Source of the DNA: CAVVXX01 sp963707975
GTDB taxonomy: Bacteria > Pseudomonadota > Alphaproteobacteria > Micropepsales > Micropepsaceae
DNA length: 64,000 nt
Assembly (NCBI GenBank): GCA_963707975.1
Contig: OY970177.1
Coordinates: 2,294,001 to 2,358,000, forward strand
Direction of reading: 5' to 3'
The number at the start of each line of letters is the position of its first letter. The stretch's first letter is position 1. Positions 43,906 to 53,347 of this stretch are shown here, piece by piece. Under the pieces are notes generated by a model that made no database searches, was not told the DNA's origin, and was given only the letters and a program-made list of their open reading frames with translations. The position numbers were made by a program, and so were the translations under genes.

Positions 43906-45084
43906 ATGCTGACGCGGAAGGGCCACGGCTTATCGGTCACGACGAACGCGGACGCGAACCCGCCGCGTATCGTACGCCTTTCTGATGATGCTGGGCGGCC
44001 GGCGCCTCTTCGAAAATTTGAGGGTTATATATCGCGCGCCGGTGAGATGCCGGAAGGCTTCGCGTGGTACGTCGTCATCGGACCAAACAAATCACTTAGC
44101 GAGATCGCCGTCCCAGGGGGTGCGTCTGCAATCTTTCTTCCCGAGGCATTCAGTTATCTAGGCACCGGGGATCTGATCAGAGTCTTTCCAGAAAAGGGAG
44201 ATATCGCGGTCCTATTTCAGCGGTCCGCACGCCACCACAGTTTTCTACTGACCGAGCGTTGTAATCACTACTGCCTGATGTGTTCTCAACCGCCGCGTGA
44301 TGTGGACGATGGTTGGATAATCGATGACCTGATGAGAGCAATCCCACTTATCGATCCGAATACACCAGAGATCGGCTTCACCGGTGGCGAACCAACACTA
44401 TTGGGAGAAAAGCTGGTTCGTCTCATACGGCAGTGTAAGTCCTATTTGCCGGACACGGGGTTGCATGTTCTGACCAACGGTCGCGCCTTTGCGGACGATG
44501 GATTCACACAGATGTTTACTGGAATCGATCATCACGACCTGATGTTCGGCATTCCGATCTATTCTGACTTATCTGACCGCCATGACTATGTCGTGCAGGC
44601 TGATGGTGCATTCGATGGAACAGTTCGCGGCATCCTCAATCTCAAGCGCTACGGGCTCAAGGTAGAAATTCGAATAGTCGTTCACAAGCAAACGTTCGAA
44701 AGGTTGGCTGACCTCGCTAGGTTTATCGCGAGAAATCTGACGTTCGTCGATCAAGTCGTTTTCATGGGACTCGAGATAATGGGCTTTACCAGGGCTAACC
44801 TCGAAGCCCTATGGATCGATCCCGTTCACTATCAGGCGCAGCTCGTTGAGGCCGTAAGGTATCTTGCGGCAAGTAGAATTCGAGTGTCGGTGTATAACCA
44901 CCAGCTTTGCATCACCGACCGGGTTCTCTGGCCTTACGCCAAGCGATCGATAAGCGATTGGAAGAACGAATACATGCCGGAATGTGAAGGATGCGGGATG
45001 CGAAGCGAGTGCGCCGGATTCTTCTCGTCGGCTAAGTTGAGGTACAGTTCCCACATTCGGCCTCTCCCCGCACACGCGGCATAA
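43906..45084 (+). CDS. hxsC: Radical SAM maturase HxsC
   Basis: 392 aa. After an N-terminal beta-rich domain of about 105 residues, the radical-SAM cluster motif is Cys119, Cys123, Cys126 in ERCNHYCLMCSQPP, with FTGGEPTLLG. A short C-terminal cysteine group (Cys360, 363, 369 in CEGCGMRSECAGFF) may hold an extra cluster. This is the second, distinct radical-SAM enzyme that defines the Hxs system. Last gene of hxsA-D-B-C; no convincing terminator seen after it. Confidence 0.92.
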   Translation: MLTRKGHGLSVTTNADANPPRIVRLSDDAGRPAPLRKFEGYISRAGEMPEGFAWYVVIGPNKSLSEIAVPGGASAIFLPEAFSYLGTGDLIRVFPEKGDIAVLFQRSARHHSFLLTERCNHYCLMCSQPPRDVDDGWIIDDLMRAIPLIDPNTPEIGFTGGEPTLLGEKLVRLIRQCKSYLPDTGLHVLTNGRAFADDGFTQMFTGIDHHDLMFGIPIYSDLSDRHDYVVQADGAFDGTVRGILNLKRYGLKVEIRIVVHKQTFERLADLARFIARNLTFVDQVVFMGLEIMGFTRANLEALWIDPVHYQAQLVEAVRYLAASRIRVSVYNHQLCITDRVLWPYAKRSISDWKNEYMPECEGCGMRSECAGFFSSAKLRYSSHIRPLPAHAA

Positions 45085-45372
45085 TTGAGACACCTGATTG
45101 CGTCGAGGCCGCTCCACACCCTCACACTATCACAAATCCCCAATGGTGGACATTCGAAGCTCGCACTAGTCTGCGAAGCGTTTGACAAACTCCACTCCAT
45201 GGTTCCTGACGCTCCCAAAGCGCCGATCCAAGGGCTTGCTCGTCATTGGCTTAGATGGAAACGGCTTGCATAGCGCCTACCAATGCATAATAGGTGTTCC
45301 ATCCAGGAATGATTGTGGTACGCGTCACCTCAAGGCAATTACTTCTTCATGCAAGACCTTCCAGCGACCTAA

Positions 45373-45966
45373 TTACTGTCGCGCAGCATGATCCAGAACG
45401 TACTGAAACGTCATTACGGCCAGAGCCAGATAGACAGCAAACCGATTTTGAAATCGCACCCTCAGATTGGGATCAAACCAGAAAGCTTCCACCCCTCTTG
45501 CGCCGAAGCCGCGGATTCGGAACTTGTACTTGCCCTCAGCGAAGGGTTGCCCAGGGAACAGTTGCGTGAACAGCGCGGGACCAATCTCGACGTACCCCTT
45601 ATCGAGAGTAGTTATTCTGCGTTTGTACAGATTCACGACCTGCGATCTGCTCCTGGTGGTTTTTGACGGAACACCTCGAATAACAATCCGATCATACCCT
45701 CTGAGTCCAAGATCATCGATCGTCTGCGAATTGAGATATATGGCATCGGTCAACTCAGTGTCGCCTAGCTTTAGATTCAGCTCTTCACCATGAGTAGTGA
45801 AATCGATGTATCTGGCGAGCGTGTCTAGTAGTGAAAGCCCCGTCAGCCCAAGCAAAGTGCAACCCACGATCGCAAGCCATGTATCTAGGGGTGCCGCGAG
45901 CGCGCCCCCAAGTGCCATTTGAAAGTGTTTAAATTCCGCGGGTAGTGTGGTTAGCAATTTGTCCAT
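45373..45966 (-). CDS. Membrane-anchored hypothetical protein
   Basis: 197 aa with a transmembrane helix near residues 25-50 (WLAIVGCTLLGLTGLSLLDT) and a second hydrophobic stretch at the C terminus (FAVYLALAVMTFQYVLD). Between them is a soluble beta-rich domain (LNLKLGDTELTDAIYLNSQT; GYDRIVIRGVPSKTTRSRSQ). It converges with hxsC from the opposite strand, with about 290 bp of gene-free DNA between them. No family recognised. It could serve the Hxs cargo or the defence block, or neither. Confidence 0.6.
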   Translation of the reverse strand: MDKLLTTLPAEFKHFQMALGGALAAPLDTWLAIVGCTLLGLTGLSLLDTLARYIDFTTHGEELNLKLGDTELTDAIYLNSQTIDDLGLRGYDRIVIRGVPSKTTRSRSQVVNLYKRRITTLDKGYVEIGPALFTQLFPGQPFAEGKYKFRIRGFGARGVEAFWFDPNLRVRFQNRFAVYLALAVMTFQYVLDHAARQ

Positions 45967-46207
45967 TTTTTAACCCCCGATTATGCAGGGCCCGACGGAT
46001 CCGATGCTAATTTCTAGCGCAAACTCTGTGAGGCCCTCCCCAACATCATAAGTCTATCAAATTATTGTGGGTGCTAGTTCTTAGGATAATGCAACACGCC
46101 TCGAATGAATTATCATGCTTCTAAGTCATTGATTCAGTGTCGCTCTCAGAAGAGGGAGCGGCTGAGGCGTTACTGACGAGCCAACGTCACGCCCTGGAAG
46201 TGTGAGA

Positions 46208-47188
46208 TTAATGATGTTCTTTCCGCGCTACCTGTTTGGCGATGACCGTCTGCAAACCTAACAAATCTGATGGATTGTAAGCTCGGTGAATCATTCGATG
46301 GCAGTTGCTGCATAGAACGGCAAAGTCAGCAGCGATATCAAATGAGACTTGAACGTTTTCGGCCAATGAGCTCATCGGCTTTAGGTGATGAGCTTCGATG
46401 TATCCATTTCCCAACTCGCCATACTTCTCGCCAAAATCTAATCCGCAAGCTTGACACCGCGTACCGTGGAACCGCTTCGCGATAATTGAGGCGCGGGAGT
46501 TCCTTTCGATTTTGCGATGCATGCGATAGCGGCGAATTTCAACGATAGAAGTTGCTTGTGCCGGTAGTTCAAAGTCATCAGATTGTGCTCCAACCTCCGG
46601 TGACGGATCTAATGCTCCACGAAATGTCAGGGCTCTATAAGCACTTACTATGGTTTGCAGGTCAGCCCTTATTTGATCCTCGGTTGGAAGTGAATTGACT
46701 TGATAAAAGCAGCCCAGCGCGTGGCCCGCTTCATAGTCTCGTGGCAGCGTTTGCGTGGAAGCCAATGCTATCATTTTCTCCGCGAGTTGGGATTCAAAAT
46801 CGAGCAGACGGGTTCGCATCAACGCTGCCCGATCACGTAGAACCGTTTGGGCTTCGCCTTTAAATTCTTCCCGAACGGCCGTGGTGCCTTGATTGAGAGA
46901 AAGATAAATCGCGCTACCATTAGCCGCAAAAAGATAAACGACATAATATCCCTTTGTTGCGGTATCGGTTACCACGGGATCGAACACCGCTAGCCATGGG
47001 ACCGTTGCAAAATTCCCTGCTCCAGCGCTCCCTTTGCATATCAGTTCGCCAGCTTGTTCACCCAGGGCCTCATGTAACTCTTTCGCCGCTTCATCACGTA
47101 TGAAGGACGCCAACGGATGACCTGCAAAGACTTCACGGTGGGCTTTCGGATATTCTGCAGCTATTCGGTCAAGCGCATCACGTAACAT
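46208..47188 (-). CDS. MrcB-type modified-DNA-binding domain fused to HNH endonuclease
   Basis: 326 aa. The N-terminal 160 residues match DUF3578 (MrcB_N), the domain that recognises modified cytosine (HREVFAGHPLASFIRDEAAK; GSAGAGNFATVPWLAVFD; YVVYLFAANGSAIYLSLNQG). The C terminus is an HNH nuclease: Cys245-x2-Cys248, His267-His268 in YIEAHHLKP, Cys293-x2-Cys296, His301. This domain pair is typical of type IV modification-dependent restriction enzymes that cut incoming modified DNA. Stands alone, with gaps of 240 and 410 bp either side. Confidence 0.88.
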   Translation of the reverse strand: MLRDALDRIAAEYPKAHREVFAGHPLASFIRDEAAKELHEALGEQAGELICKGSAGAGNFATVPWLAVFDPVVTDTATKGYYVVYLFAANGSAIYLSLNQGTTAVREEFKGEAQTVLRDRAALMRTRLLDFESQLAEKMIALASTQTLPRDYEAGHALGCFYQVNSLPTEDQIRADLQTIVSAYRALTFRGALDPSPEVGAQSDDFELPAQATSIVEIRRYRMHRKIERNSRASIIAKRFHGTRCQACGLDFGEKYGELGNGYIEAHHLKPMSSLAENVQVSFDIAADFAVLCSNCHRMIHRAYNPSDLLGLQTVIAKQVARKEHH

Positions 47189-47598
47189 GCAAACCCCCGT
47201 TCACGTGGCCACGGCTAAGGCTTTAAGGAGTGGTATCTTTCTCGGCCTCCGTAGCTTCGGCGGTAAGAGCCTAAATAGCTCTTGCGGGCCTCGCTAGGAG
47301 ACATTTTCGCCACGGTATCAAGCGTACCGGGTCACGAATGGGATGGGACCTGATAACTACTCTGGTGGTCCCGGGGTTGTTTGCGCGGATTTTGGCCCGC
47401 GCACCATCGTAGGGGACACAATCTGAGCACACCGCGGATACTAGAGGCGCGGTTGCACGCGAGTTCATGCCGAGGTTGATATGCCCCAACCAACCTCAGC
47501 CAGATCATGTCTTGGCCTCCTACCGGTTTAGTTGCAAAACCTCCCCCATCGAACAGATAAATGCTAAGCGGTACGATCGGTCCTCATAGTATTCACAT
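47189..47598. other. Gene-free stretch in the defence block
   Basis: 410 bp between the MrcB-HNH gene and the PIN gene. The 72-codon minus-strand frame at 47271-47489 has no ribosome site and an Arg/Pro-rich, non-protein-like composition. A GC-rich patch near 47340-47400 stands out from AT-rich surroundings. It must hold the promoter of the MrcB-HNH gene. Confidence 0.4.
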
Positions 47599-48618
47599 TC
47601 AGTTTGCAAGATAAAGTTCGTGAAATTTCTCAGCTACGTCAGGTGCAAGTTGTTTCTTCCCGAACGCGTATAATTCTTTAAAATAATTCGACACATCTGG
47701 ATCGCTATGAATCCAAGCGATTTGGTTATTTTCTACAGCCGCCCTCAGAAGTCGCTCGACTTGATCATTCGAGAGAAGCCAAAAATCCGGCATTGTGGCA
47801 ATAGCACCATGAGTCGATATGAATGACCCGCTTGTCTCTAGTGCCAACACCGCCTTCTCGATTTCATCGTCCAAATCTGTTGGACTGGAGGTGGCCGTCG
47901 CCACAGTATTGGCAGAAATTGATGTTGTTGCGGCAGACAATTTAATGTCAGGTGCAATTTCCTTAAACAGGCTACGAAGATTCGCAAAAAGGTAAACTTT
48001 GCCACTACATCTCTCTCGCCATTCGTCCGCAAGAAACTCACTAAAGCGGGTACTATCAATTGGGGATACGAAATCTCGATCTTGCGTAACCACAAATAGA
48101 TCGGATTCCTTGGGACACGCCTTCATCAGAAGTTCCCAGTTTATCGCGTCGCCTAGTGAGCCGCGCTTCCCAGGTGGATTCCCCACCGCTATTCTCATTT
48201 TGGCATCCGCGATCGCTTGAGGCGTCGTCTCAATTACTTTTGCCACGTTCGTGATTTCATCGAATGTCAAATCAGCCGGAAGAGTGCGTTTTAAGATATC
48301 ATTATCGAGAGCCAGAATAATATTCTCCTTCAAGTCCTTGTAAGCTTTGGTGGCCTCTTCGAGCTTTGTAAAATCGTCATAGTGCTGAATTAAGCGCGGA
48401 AATTTATCGATCCCAGCTTTTTCGGTAAATCCGCGCAGTGTCTCTGCGATTTTTCCTTCGCGGTTTCGAAAGAATTCGTTCCGAACCTGATCAGTCAGAA
48501 GAAGCTCGATCTTCCCCGCCGCCACCTCAGCGACTAGTTTTTGAAGTTGCGCGAGATCATCCGACGAGTATGCGAAGAAACCCAAGAGCGCATTAGTATC
48601 GACGAATAGTTTTATCAT
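47599..48618 (-). CDS. PIN-domain protein
   Basis: 339 aa from ATG 48618 (GTG 48627 also in frame). N-terminal PIN nuclease fold: MIKLFVDTNALLGFF (Asp7 and Asn9), ELLLTDQVRNEFFRNREGK (conserved Glu), GSLGDAINWELLMKACPKES and DLFVVTQDRDFVSP (distal Asp residues), resembling the DUF4935 group. About 110 further residues (ALETSGSFISTHGAIATMPD) form an extra domain. PIN proteins are usually RNases. It lies 97 bp downstream of the SIR2 gene on the same strand and is probably co-transcribed, so it may be its effector or partner. Confidence 0.8.
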   Translation of the reverse strand: MIKLFVDTNALLGFFAYSSDDLAQLQKLVAEVAAGKIELLLTDQVRNEFFRNREGKIAETLRGFTEKAGIDKFPRLIQHYDDFTKLEEATKAYKDLKENIILALDNDILKRTLPADLTFDEITNVAKVIETTPQAIADAKMRIAVGNPPGKRGSLGDAINWELLMKACPKESDLFVVTQDRDFVSPIDSTRFSEFLADEWRERCSGKVYLFANLRSLFKEIAPDIKLSAATTSISANTVATATSSPTDLDDEIEKAVLALETSGSFISTHGAIATMPDFWLLSNDQVERLLRAAVENNQIAWIHSDPDVSNYFKELYAFGKKQLAPDVAEKFHELYLAN

Positions 48619-48714
48619 GCCAGACACCGAGAAAGCTTTATGGGATCTTTTGCTAGAGTTGGTTCAATCATTATAAATCCATTGGAACTCAATTCCGATG
48701 CATAGACGCTCTCT

Positions 48715-51700
48715 TCACCGATCGTGCGATGGGGAGGGGCGCACGGAGACCGCGCGCACTCCACGACGGTTGAAGGCCAGATTGCATCTAGCTTTGGTTC
48801 CTGCACGTACGGCTTCCCATTCATTTGGTTCGCTCTCCGCCCGGGAAGCAAATACATTCCTAGGAAACTGGGGCAGCTTGAGAAATGCATATCCCTCTTC
48901 TTTGCGATCAACATGGGACTCATATAAAATTGGTGCCCCGTCTTTCTCGACAGTGGCCGCCGCGCGCGTCCTAAAGCGCCCCGGAGCCCGATCGTTTATT
49001 GCTGCAAAGAGCTTCGCGGCTTCGTCAGGATAACCCTGAAGAAAAAGTTCGCGTGCATACCAAAATTGCGCTTCGTATTGATTATCACCCTCGGTAAAAC
49101 TTCGCCGAAGGTGTTCGAGCGCAGCGGCGTCCTTTCCAGTCGCAATAAGAACCCTGCCCATTTCCAAATGTGCGAGTTTGCTTGACGGATTATCTCGCAA
49201 ACACTGGTCTAGTACGCCTGTTGCGCCTTCCCAATTTGATACCGCCTCATACCTGCGGGCTAGGCGCACCGCAAGCCAGTCCTGGCGCGGATTTAATCTG
49301 AACGCGCGCTCAAGTAACTGCTGTGCTCGGGCAGTTTGATCTAGGTACTCTCTGAAAGTCGCCTCCGCCATGAGTAATTCCGGACTCTCTGGAAACATTT
49401 GAAGTCCATGTTGAATTGCGGTTTCGGCTTCCTTTGCTGCCTCGATCAAGGAGTTCGGAGGTGCTTTTGCAGACGCCTCAACTAACGAATCAAAAAGTTC
49501 CTTAAACTCATCGATTGCTAGGCGTGCGCGAGTGTAAAGATCGTACTCACTGAGACGAGAGATCTCGCCACCAAGCTTGTCTCGTGTTATTTTTCTAAGT
49601 GCGCGTTTACGAAGTGGGTCGGTGGAATCGTTTGCTTGCCGTCGGGCAATCTCTGCCTGAGTGTGCTGTATACTGTGGCTATTCGGGTTGAGCGCAAATG
49701 CGCGCGCGGCAGCTCCCTCCGCAAACGGGAGCGAACCATCGCGGTGTTGCATTTCAAAAACGGCTCGTTGATGCAACACAAATGAATCTTTTGGCATTGC
49801 TTCCTGAATTCGGTCATAAAACAGACGACCAAGTTCCGCATTTGGAAAGATTTGCGCTATACCTCGTCCTCTAATCAAGCGCGAGAATGTCTCGCGGTCT
49901 GAGGAATAATCTATATTGATAGCTCCGAGCAGCCTTACCAAAAGATCAAACTTATCTTCTGGAGTTGGAAGTATCCGATTGAAGACAATTTCCGCGACGT
50001 GTTGATGGCGACTGCGGAAGTAATAATCACGACTATGCTCATCCCGCACCACATGGACGACGTTTTCCAAAGGACGGATAAACTCTCTTTTGAATTGTTC
50101 GAAGCCGACACCAGACGAGCGCGAAATGAGTCCAGCTCTAACAGGCGCGCCAAACTGATGTAACGCACAGATATCGAGGTACACGGTCCGCGCGACCGAC
50201 GGCTCTATTCGTCGATATTCGTCAATTACAATTTCCTCAAATGGGATTCCCAGCGTCGTCTCGTGAAGCGCGACAAGGAGCTGACGCTCTGCACTTGTAG
50301 TAAATGCATAAAGGCGATCCTCTGGCGTGCGATCCCTTAGGAGACCAAGCGCATTGTGCCGTTCTAGTAAGGCAAGAAGGTCTTTGATCTCTCTCTCGCT
50401 AAGATAACGAACGGGAAATTCCTGTCGCACGAATTGCTCTAAGTGCTCGCAATAAATGTTCCATTCATTATCTCTTTCCGCTCCGACGATAGTCAGTGGA
50501 ATAGAGTGCGCCCGCGCGGCCTGCAGTAGGTCGCGCAACTCATTGCGGACCAGCGCCACTCGATCAACGAAGAGAAAAATCCTCTTACCAGTCAGGCGGT
50601 AAATTTCCGTAAGTGGCTCAATACGCAACCCTGCCGGATTATTCGGATAAAAGACGAGCTGTTCGTATGTAGTGCCGGCCTCCCAAGCGATGCGCTTGAG
50701 CGAGACGCTCTTCCCATTGCCTGCAGGGCCTTTGAGCATAAATAGCTCGACCGGACGGCGCTCTTCCTCATCGATAAGAACGGCATCGACTAGAACTGAA
50801 TCCGAAAATGATCTGCGAACATCCAGATTTTGAATTATGCTACCCCAGCCTTCATCGTACCCCCGATAGAATTGTGCCGGATTCTGGAGGGCAGCAACTA
50901 AGCCAGAATGAATATGGGTGGCGTCCTTGTTCAGGTAGCTTACAACAGCAAGTGGTTCGGCCGGGTTTGCGAGCCGATAGTGCTTGCGAATTGAAAGTTC
51001 TCCTCCACCAATGTCGACAGAAAGGGCTCTTGCTGAAGCGGGAATTGCCCGGTCAAGAGCTCTCAGGAATTCCTCAAAAGTGCAGTCGAACGCAATGACC
51101 CGATGGCTTGCCCAGTAGCGCGTCTCGACCTCGGTAATACCGGGTGAAACTAGATAGTAGGGTGGCCGCTTAATCTTGGGGTCCGTTAAATCGAAGAGCA
51201 TCCTTTGGATGTGTGGATCGGAAATCGAATAGCCTGCAAAGATTACCGGGCATTCATATCCCAAATCCCGAAACCGGTTATAGAAACGAAGTCTGTTTTG
51301 CTCGTAGCTAGCGTATTGTTCGTTACCCAGAACAAGTGGAATGTCGGGGTCCGTATAGTGGTCAATGCAACCGTGAAGCTTGTAAAAGCCTACCGGTTCG
51401 GTTTCGCGATTAAACCTCAAGTCAAAATTATCGCCGTCCTTGACCGTCTTTACCAAATTTTGCAATCGAGTCGGGGCTTTGTCGTAAGACCCCTCGACGA
51501 TAAGGTCCAAATTGGTCGTCGCAATGGCACGCCAGCGGAACTGCGGGATTAAGAGGTGAAAGTCTGCAGGTGTGAACGGTAGTAACAGATCGCGGATATA
51601 CAATTGCAATACTTGAGGGCCAGCTTCATTTGCCGCCATTGCGGCGACGGCTATGAGCGGTCTGTCCTTAAGCTTCCCGTTAAGAAATTTGTCGCAGATT

Positions 51701-51837
51701 AGGTCGCGAAGATTATTGCCATGAGGTATCTGCTGGCCCTTCGGATGCCTTGCGCCCGTACTGGCGCCCGCGCCCAAAAAAAGGACAGCACGCTGTTCCT
51801 TCACCGCATCGATTAGGGCTGAAGGAATATTTTCCAT
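48715..51837 (-). CDS. SIR2 - P-loop (STAND-like) NTPase - TPR defence protein
   Basis: 1040 aa from ATG 51837, just after GGAGG; a longer frame to 51897 is less likely. N-terminal SIR2-like NADase: LFLGAGAS (22-26), TTNLD (107-111), KLHG with His155, GYSISD (202-207). Next a linker, then a P-loop NTPase: FMLKGPAGNGKSVSLKRIA (Walker A 370-378) and KRIFLFVDRVALV (Walker B). The last 350 residues are TPR-like helical repeats. This architecture matches Avs5-type and related SIR2-STAND antiphage sensors, which deplete NAD+ when the repeats detect a phage protein. Assignment to Avs5 itself is inference. Confidence 0.88.
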   Translation of the reverse strand: MENIPSALIDAVKEQRAVLFLGAGASTGARHPKGQQIPHGNNLRDLICDKFLNGKLKDRPLIAVAAMAANEAGPQVLQLYIRDLLLPFTPADFHLLIPQFRWRAIATTNLDLIVEGSYDKAPTRLQNLVKTVKDGDNFDLRFNRETEPVGFYKLHGCIDHYTDPDIPLVLGNEQYASYEQNRLRFYNRFRDLGYECPVIFAGYSISDPHIQRMLFDLTDPKIKRPPYYLVSPGITEVETRYWASHRVIAFDCTFEEFLRALDRAIPASARALSVDIGGGELSIRKHYRLANPAEPLAVVSYLNKDATHIHSGLVAALQNPAQFYRGYDEGWGSIIQNLDVRRSFSDSVLVDAVLIDEEERRPVELFMLKGPAGNGKSVSLKRIAWEAGTTYEQLVFYPNNPAGLRIEPLTEIYRLTGKRIFLFVDRVALVRNELRDLLQAARAHSIPLTIVGAERDNEWNIYCEHLEQFVRQEFPVRYLSEREIKDLLALLERHNALGLLRDRTPEDRLYAFTTSAERQLLVALHETTLGIPFEEIVIDEYRRIEPSVARTVYLDICALHQFGAPVRAGLISRSSGVGFEQFKREFIRPLENVVHVVRDEHSRDYYFRSRHQHVAEIVFNRILPTPEDKFDLLVRLLGAINIDYSSDRETFSRLIRGRGIAQIFPNAELGRLFYDRIQEAMPKDSFVLHQRAVFEMQHRDGSLPFAEGAAARAFALNPNSHSIQHTQAEIARRQANDSTDPLRKRALRKITRDKLGGEISRLSEYDLYTRARLAIDEFKELFDSLVEASAKAPPNSLIEAAKEAETAIQHGLQMFPESPELLMAEATFREYLDQTARAQQLLERAFRLNPRQDWLAVRLARRYEAVSNWEGATGVLDQCLRDNPSSKLAHLEMGRVLIATGKDAAALEHLRRSFTEGDNQYEAQFWYARELFLQGYPDEAAKLFAAINDRAPGRFRTRAAATVEKDGAPILYESHVDRKEEGYAFLKLPQFPRNVFASRAESEPNEWEAVRAGTKARCNLAFNRRGVRAVSVRPSPSHDR

Positions 51838-52205
51838 CCAATGGCCTCCGGTCGGCACGCGATAGGTCATTCTGGTGCATGCAGGCGTGAGCCTCAACCA
51901 CCAACCCTACCATAGTGCCTTTACTTCTTGGTCCACCTCATGAAACCCACACGAGGACCAAATCGTGGACCAATCTTAATTGAGTTTACATTGGATTAGA
52001 TTCGCATAAGCGATATACCGCCGCGAGCTAATTGTCTGATTCAGAACCCTGACTCAAAGCGATGATCCTGGATTTGACAAGCCGAGCTCTATTTCGAGCG
52101 CAGCGCCTTACAAATAGTCCCTTCCTTAGGCTCGACACCGCGCGCTTGGACATTTGGAGCGCCATAGTTCATCACTTGGCGCCCTCCCGCCGGTCGACTT
52201 TTTCC
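51838..52205. other. Gene-free stretch upstream of the SIR2 gene
   Basis: 368 bp, AT-rich in the middle (51970-52020). It should contain the promoter of the SIR2-PIN pair on the minus strand. The plus-strand 108-codon frame beginning at 52062 runs antisense into the HEPN-like gene and is a shadow. No clear operator or hairpin seen. Confidence 0.4.
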
Positions 52206-52757
52206 TTAACAGCGCCGGCCGTCTTTTGCTGCCTGTCGTCTCTTGAGATCGTTTGGCCTGATGATCATTGTAATCTTGGCGACCTGACCAGATTTCTCGG
52301 CGCCCGGGCATTGGGCTTTTATCAATGGCGCGATCACGCCCAAGAAGTCGTTCACAACCTCGCGCGTCCACTCCAAATCTGGCTCTGAACTCGATCTCAG
52401 ATTGAAGTAGCGTAAATTCTGATCCTTATTTGCACTGTCCAGCAGCGATGCAATATTGCCTATCGTGAGTCGGTCGTCCGTTCCCACCACCAATCCAGCT
52501 TTTTTAGCTTTTTTATACAGGCCCTCGAGACTGTGGCCGGTCGCCTTAATGTTTTTGGAAAGCAGAAAAGCCTTCAGCCCCAACTCTACAGCATGGAAGT
52601 ATAAGAGGTTAATCTGATCGCTCAGCTGGTATGCGGCTCCGAGACGGGGCCTGTTCTCGCTGATCCCGAACAGCTCATTTGCAGCATCACAATACCTAAG
52701 TGCGCTATTCACGAAAGCTACTGGCTTGAGGATCTTCGGTTTCGCGTTATTGGACAT
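52206..52757 (-). CDS. HEPN-like protein
   Basis: 183 aa from ATG 52757 (longer frame to 52841). The centre, LSDQINLLYFHAVELGLKAF then LLSKNIKATGHSLEGLYKKA, has the helix pattern of HEPN domains (H-x-x-E-L-x-LKA-LL and GHSLEGL). HEPN proteins are often RNases or partners in toxin-antitoxin and abortive systems. The typical R-x4-6-H catalytic motif is not evident, so it may be non-catalytic. No obvious partner gene is coupled to it. Sits between SIR2 and HicAB on the same strand. Confidence 0.6.
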   Translation of the reverse strand: MSNNAKPKILKPVAFVNSALRYCDAANELFGISENRPRLGAAYQLSDQINLLYFHAVELGLKAFLLSKNIKATGHSLEGLYKKAKKAGLVVGTDDRLTIGNIASLLDSANKDQNLRYFNLRSSSEPDLEWTREVVNDFLGVIAPLIKAQCPGAEKSGQVAKITMIIRPNDLKRRQAAKDGRRC

Positions 52758-52903
52758 CTTCGATGTTTCTAGCTTCGACTCAGTTTGTAGGGTCGGAGCT
52801 GATTTCCGCGCTTTGGGTCTCGCGACAACCGCCAGACGCACTCGCGCATATTTACAGTGAGAGTCGGCAAAGTGGCCGCTAATGGCAGTCTAAGAGGCCT
52901 GTT

Positions 52904-53311
52904 TCATGCCGCTGTTTTGATGCGCTTCTCCGCTGCCTCAGCCAAGAATGCGGATCGCGACTGTCCGATTTCATCCGCGGCACGATCGATCATCTCTAGC
53001 AGGGCCTCATCGATAGAGATATTGACACGCACTGCCCTAGTCGGAAGTTCGACGTTCACAACCACGACAGCACCATCCTTGGCATCAGATCGAAACGTCT
53101 TGTCTCGCCGGAGCTCTTCGAGGCTTCGAACCGGGGGGAGAGCTTCTCCGTCTTCGATCATGCTTCCGACGTGGAAGCGCAGCGTTTCGGTGCCTCGACG
53201 CAACGCATCATCGAGCGTGGCGCCTGACGCGATGCAGCCCGCAAAATCCGGAAACGAGATGCCGTAATTACCTTCTGCTTCGTGGATCAATCCATAAATA
53301 ACCTGACCCAT
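52904..53311 (-). CDS. hicB: HicB-family antitoxin
   Basis: 135 aa. N-terminal HicB domain of degraded RNase-H-like fold (YGLIHEAEGNYGISFPDFAG, CIASGATLDDALRRGTETLR) and a C-terminal ribbon-helix-helix DNA-binding region (VRVNISIDEALLEMIDRAAD, EIGQSRSAFLAEAAEKR). Neutralises HicA and represses the operon. Downstream of hicA, 36 bp apart, the order typical for this family. Confidence 0.93.
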   Translation of the reverse strand: MGQVIYGLIHEAEGNYGISFPDFAGCIASGATLDDALRRGTETLRFHVGSMIEDGEALPPVRSLEELRRDKTFRSDAKDGAVVVVNVELPTRAVRVNISIDEALLEMIDRAADEIGQSRSAFLAEAAEKRIKTAA

Positions 53312-53347
53312 TTGAGTGACTCCCTGAGAGTGTTAGGGCCGGGCTTA

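Noticed and set aside
45085..45372. Short plus-strand frames after hxsC as extra Hxs genes
   Set aside because: They lack ribosome sites and domain features, and partly lie antisense to the membrane-protein gene.
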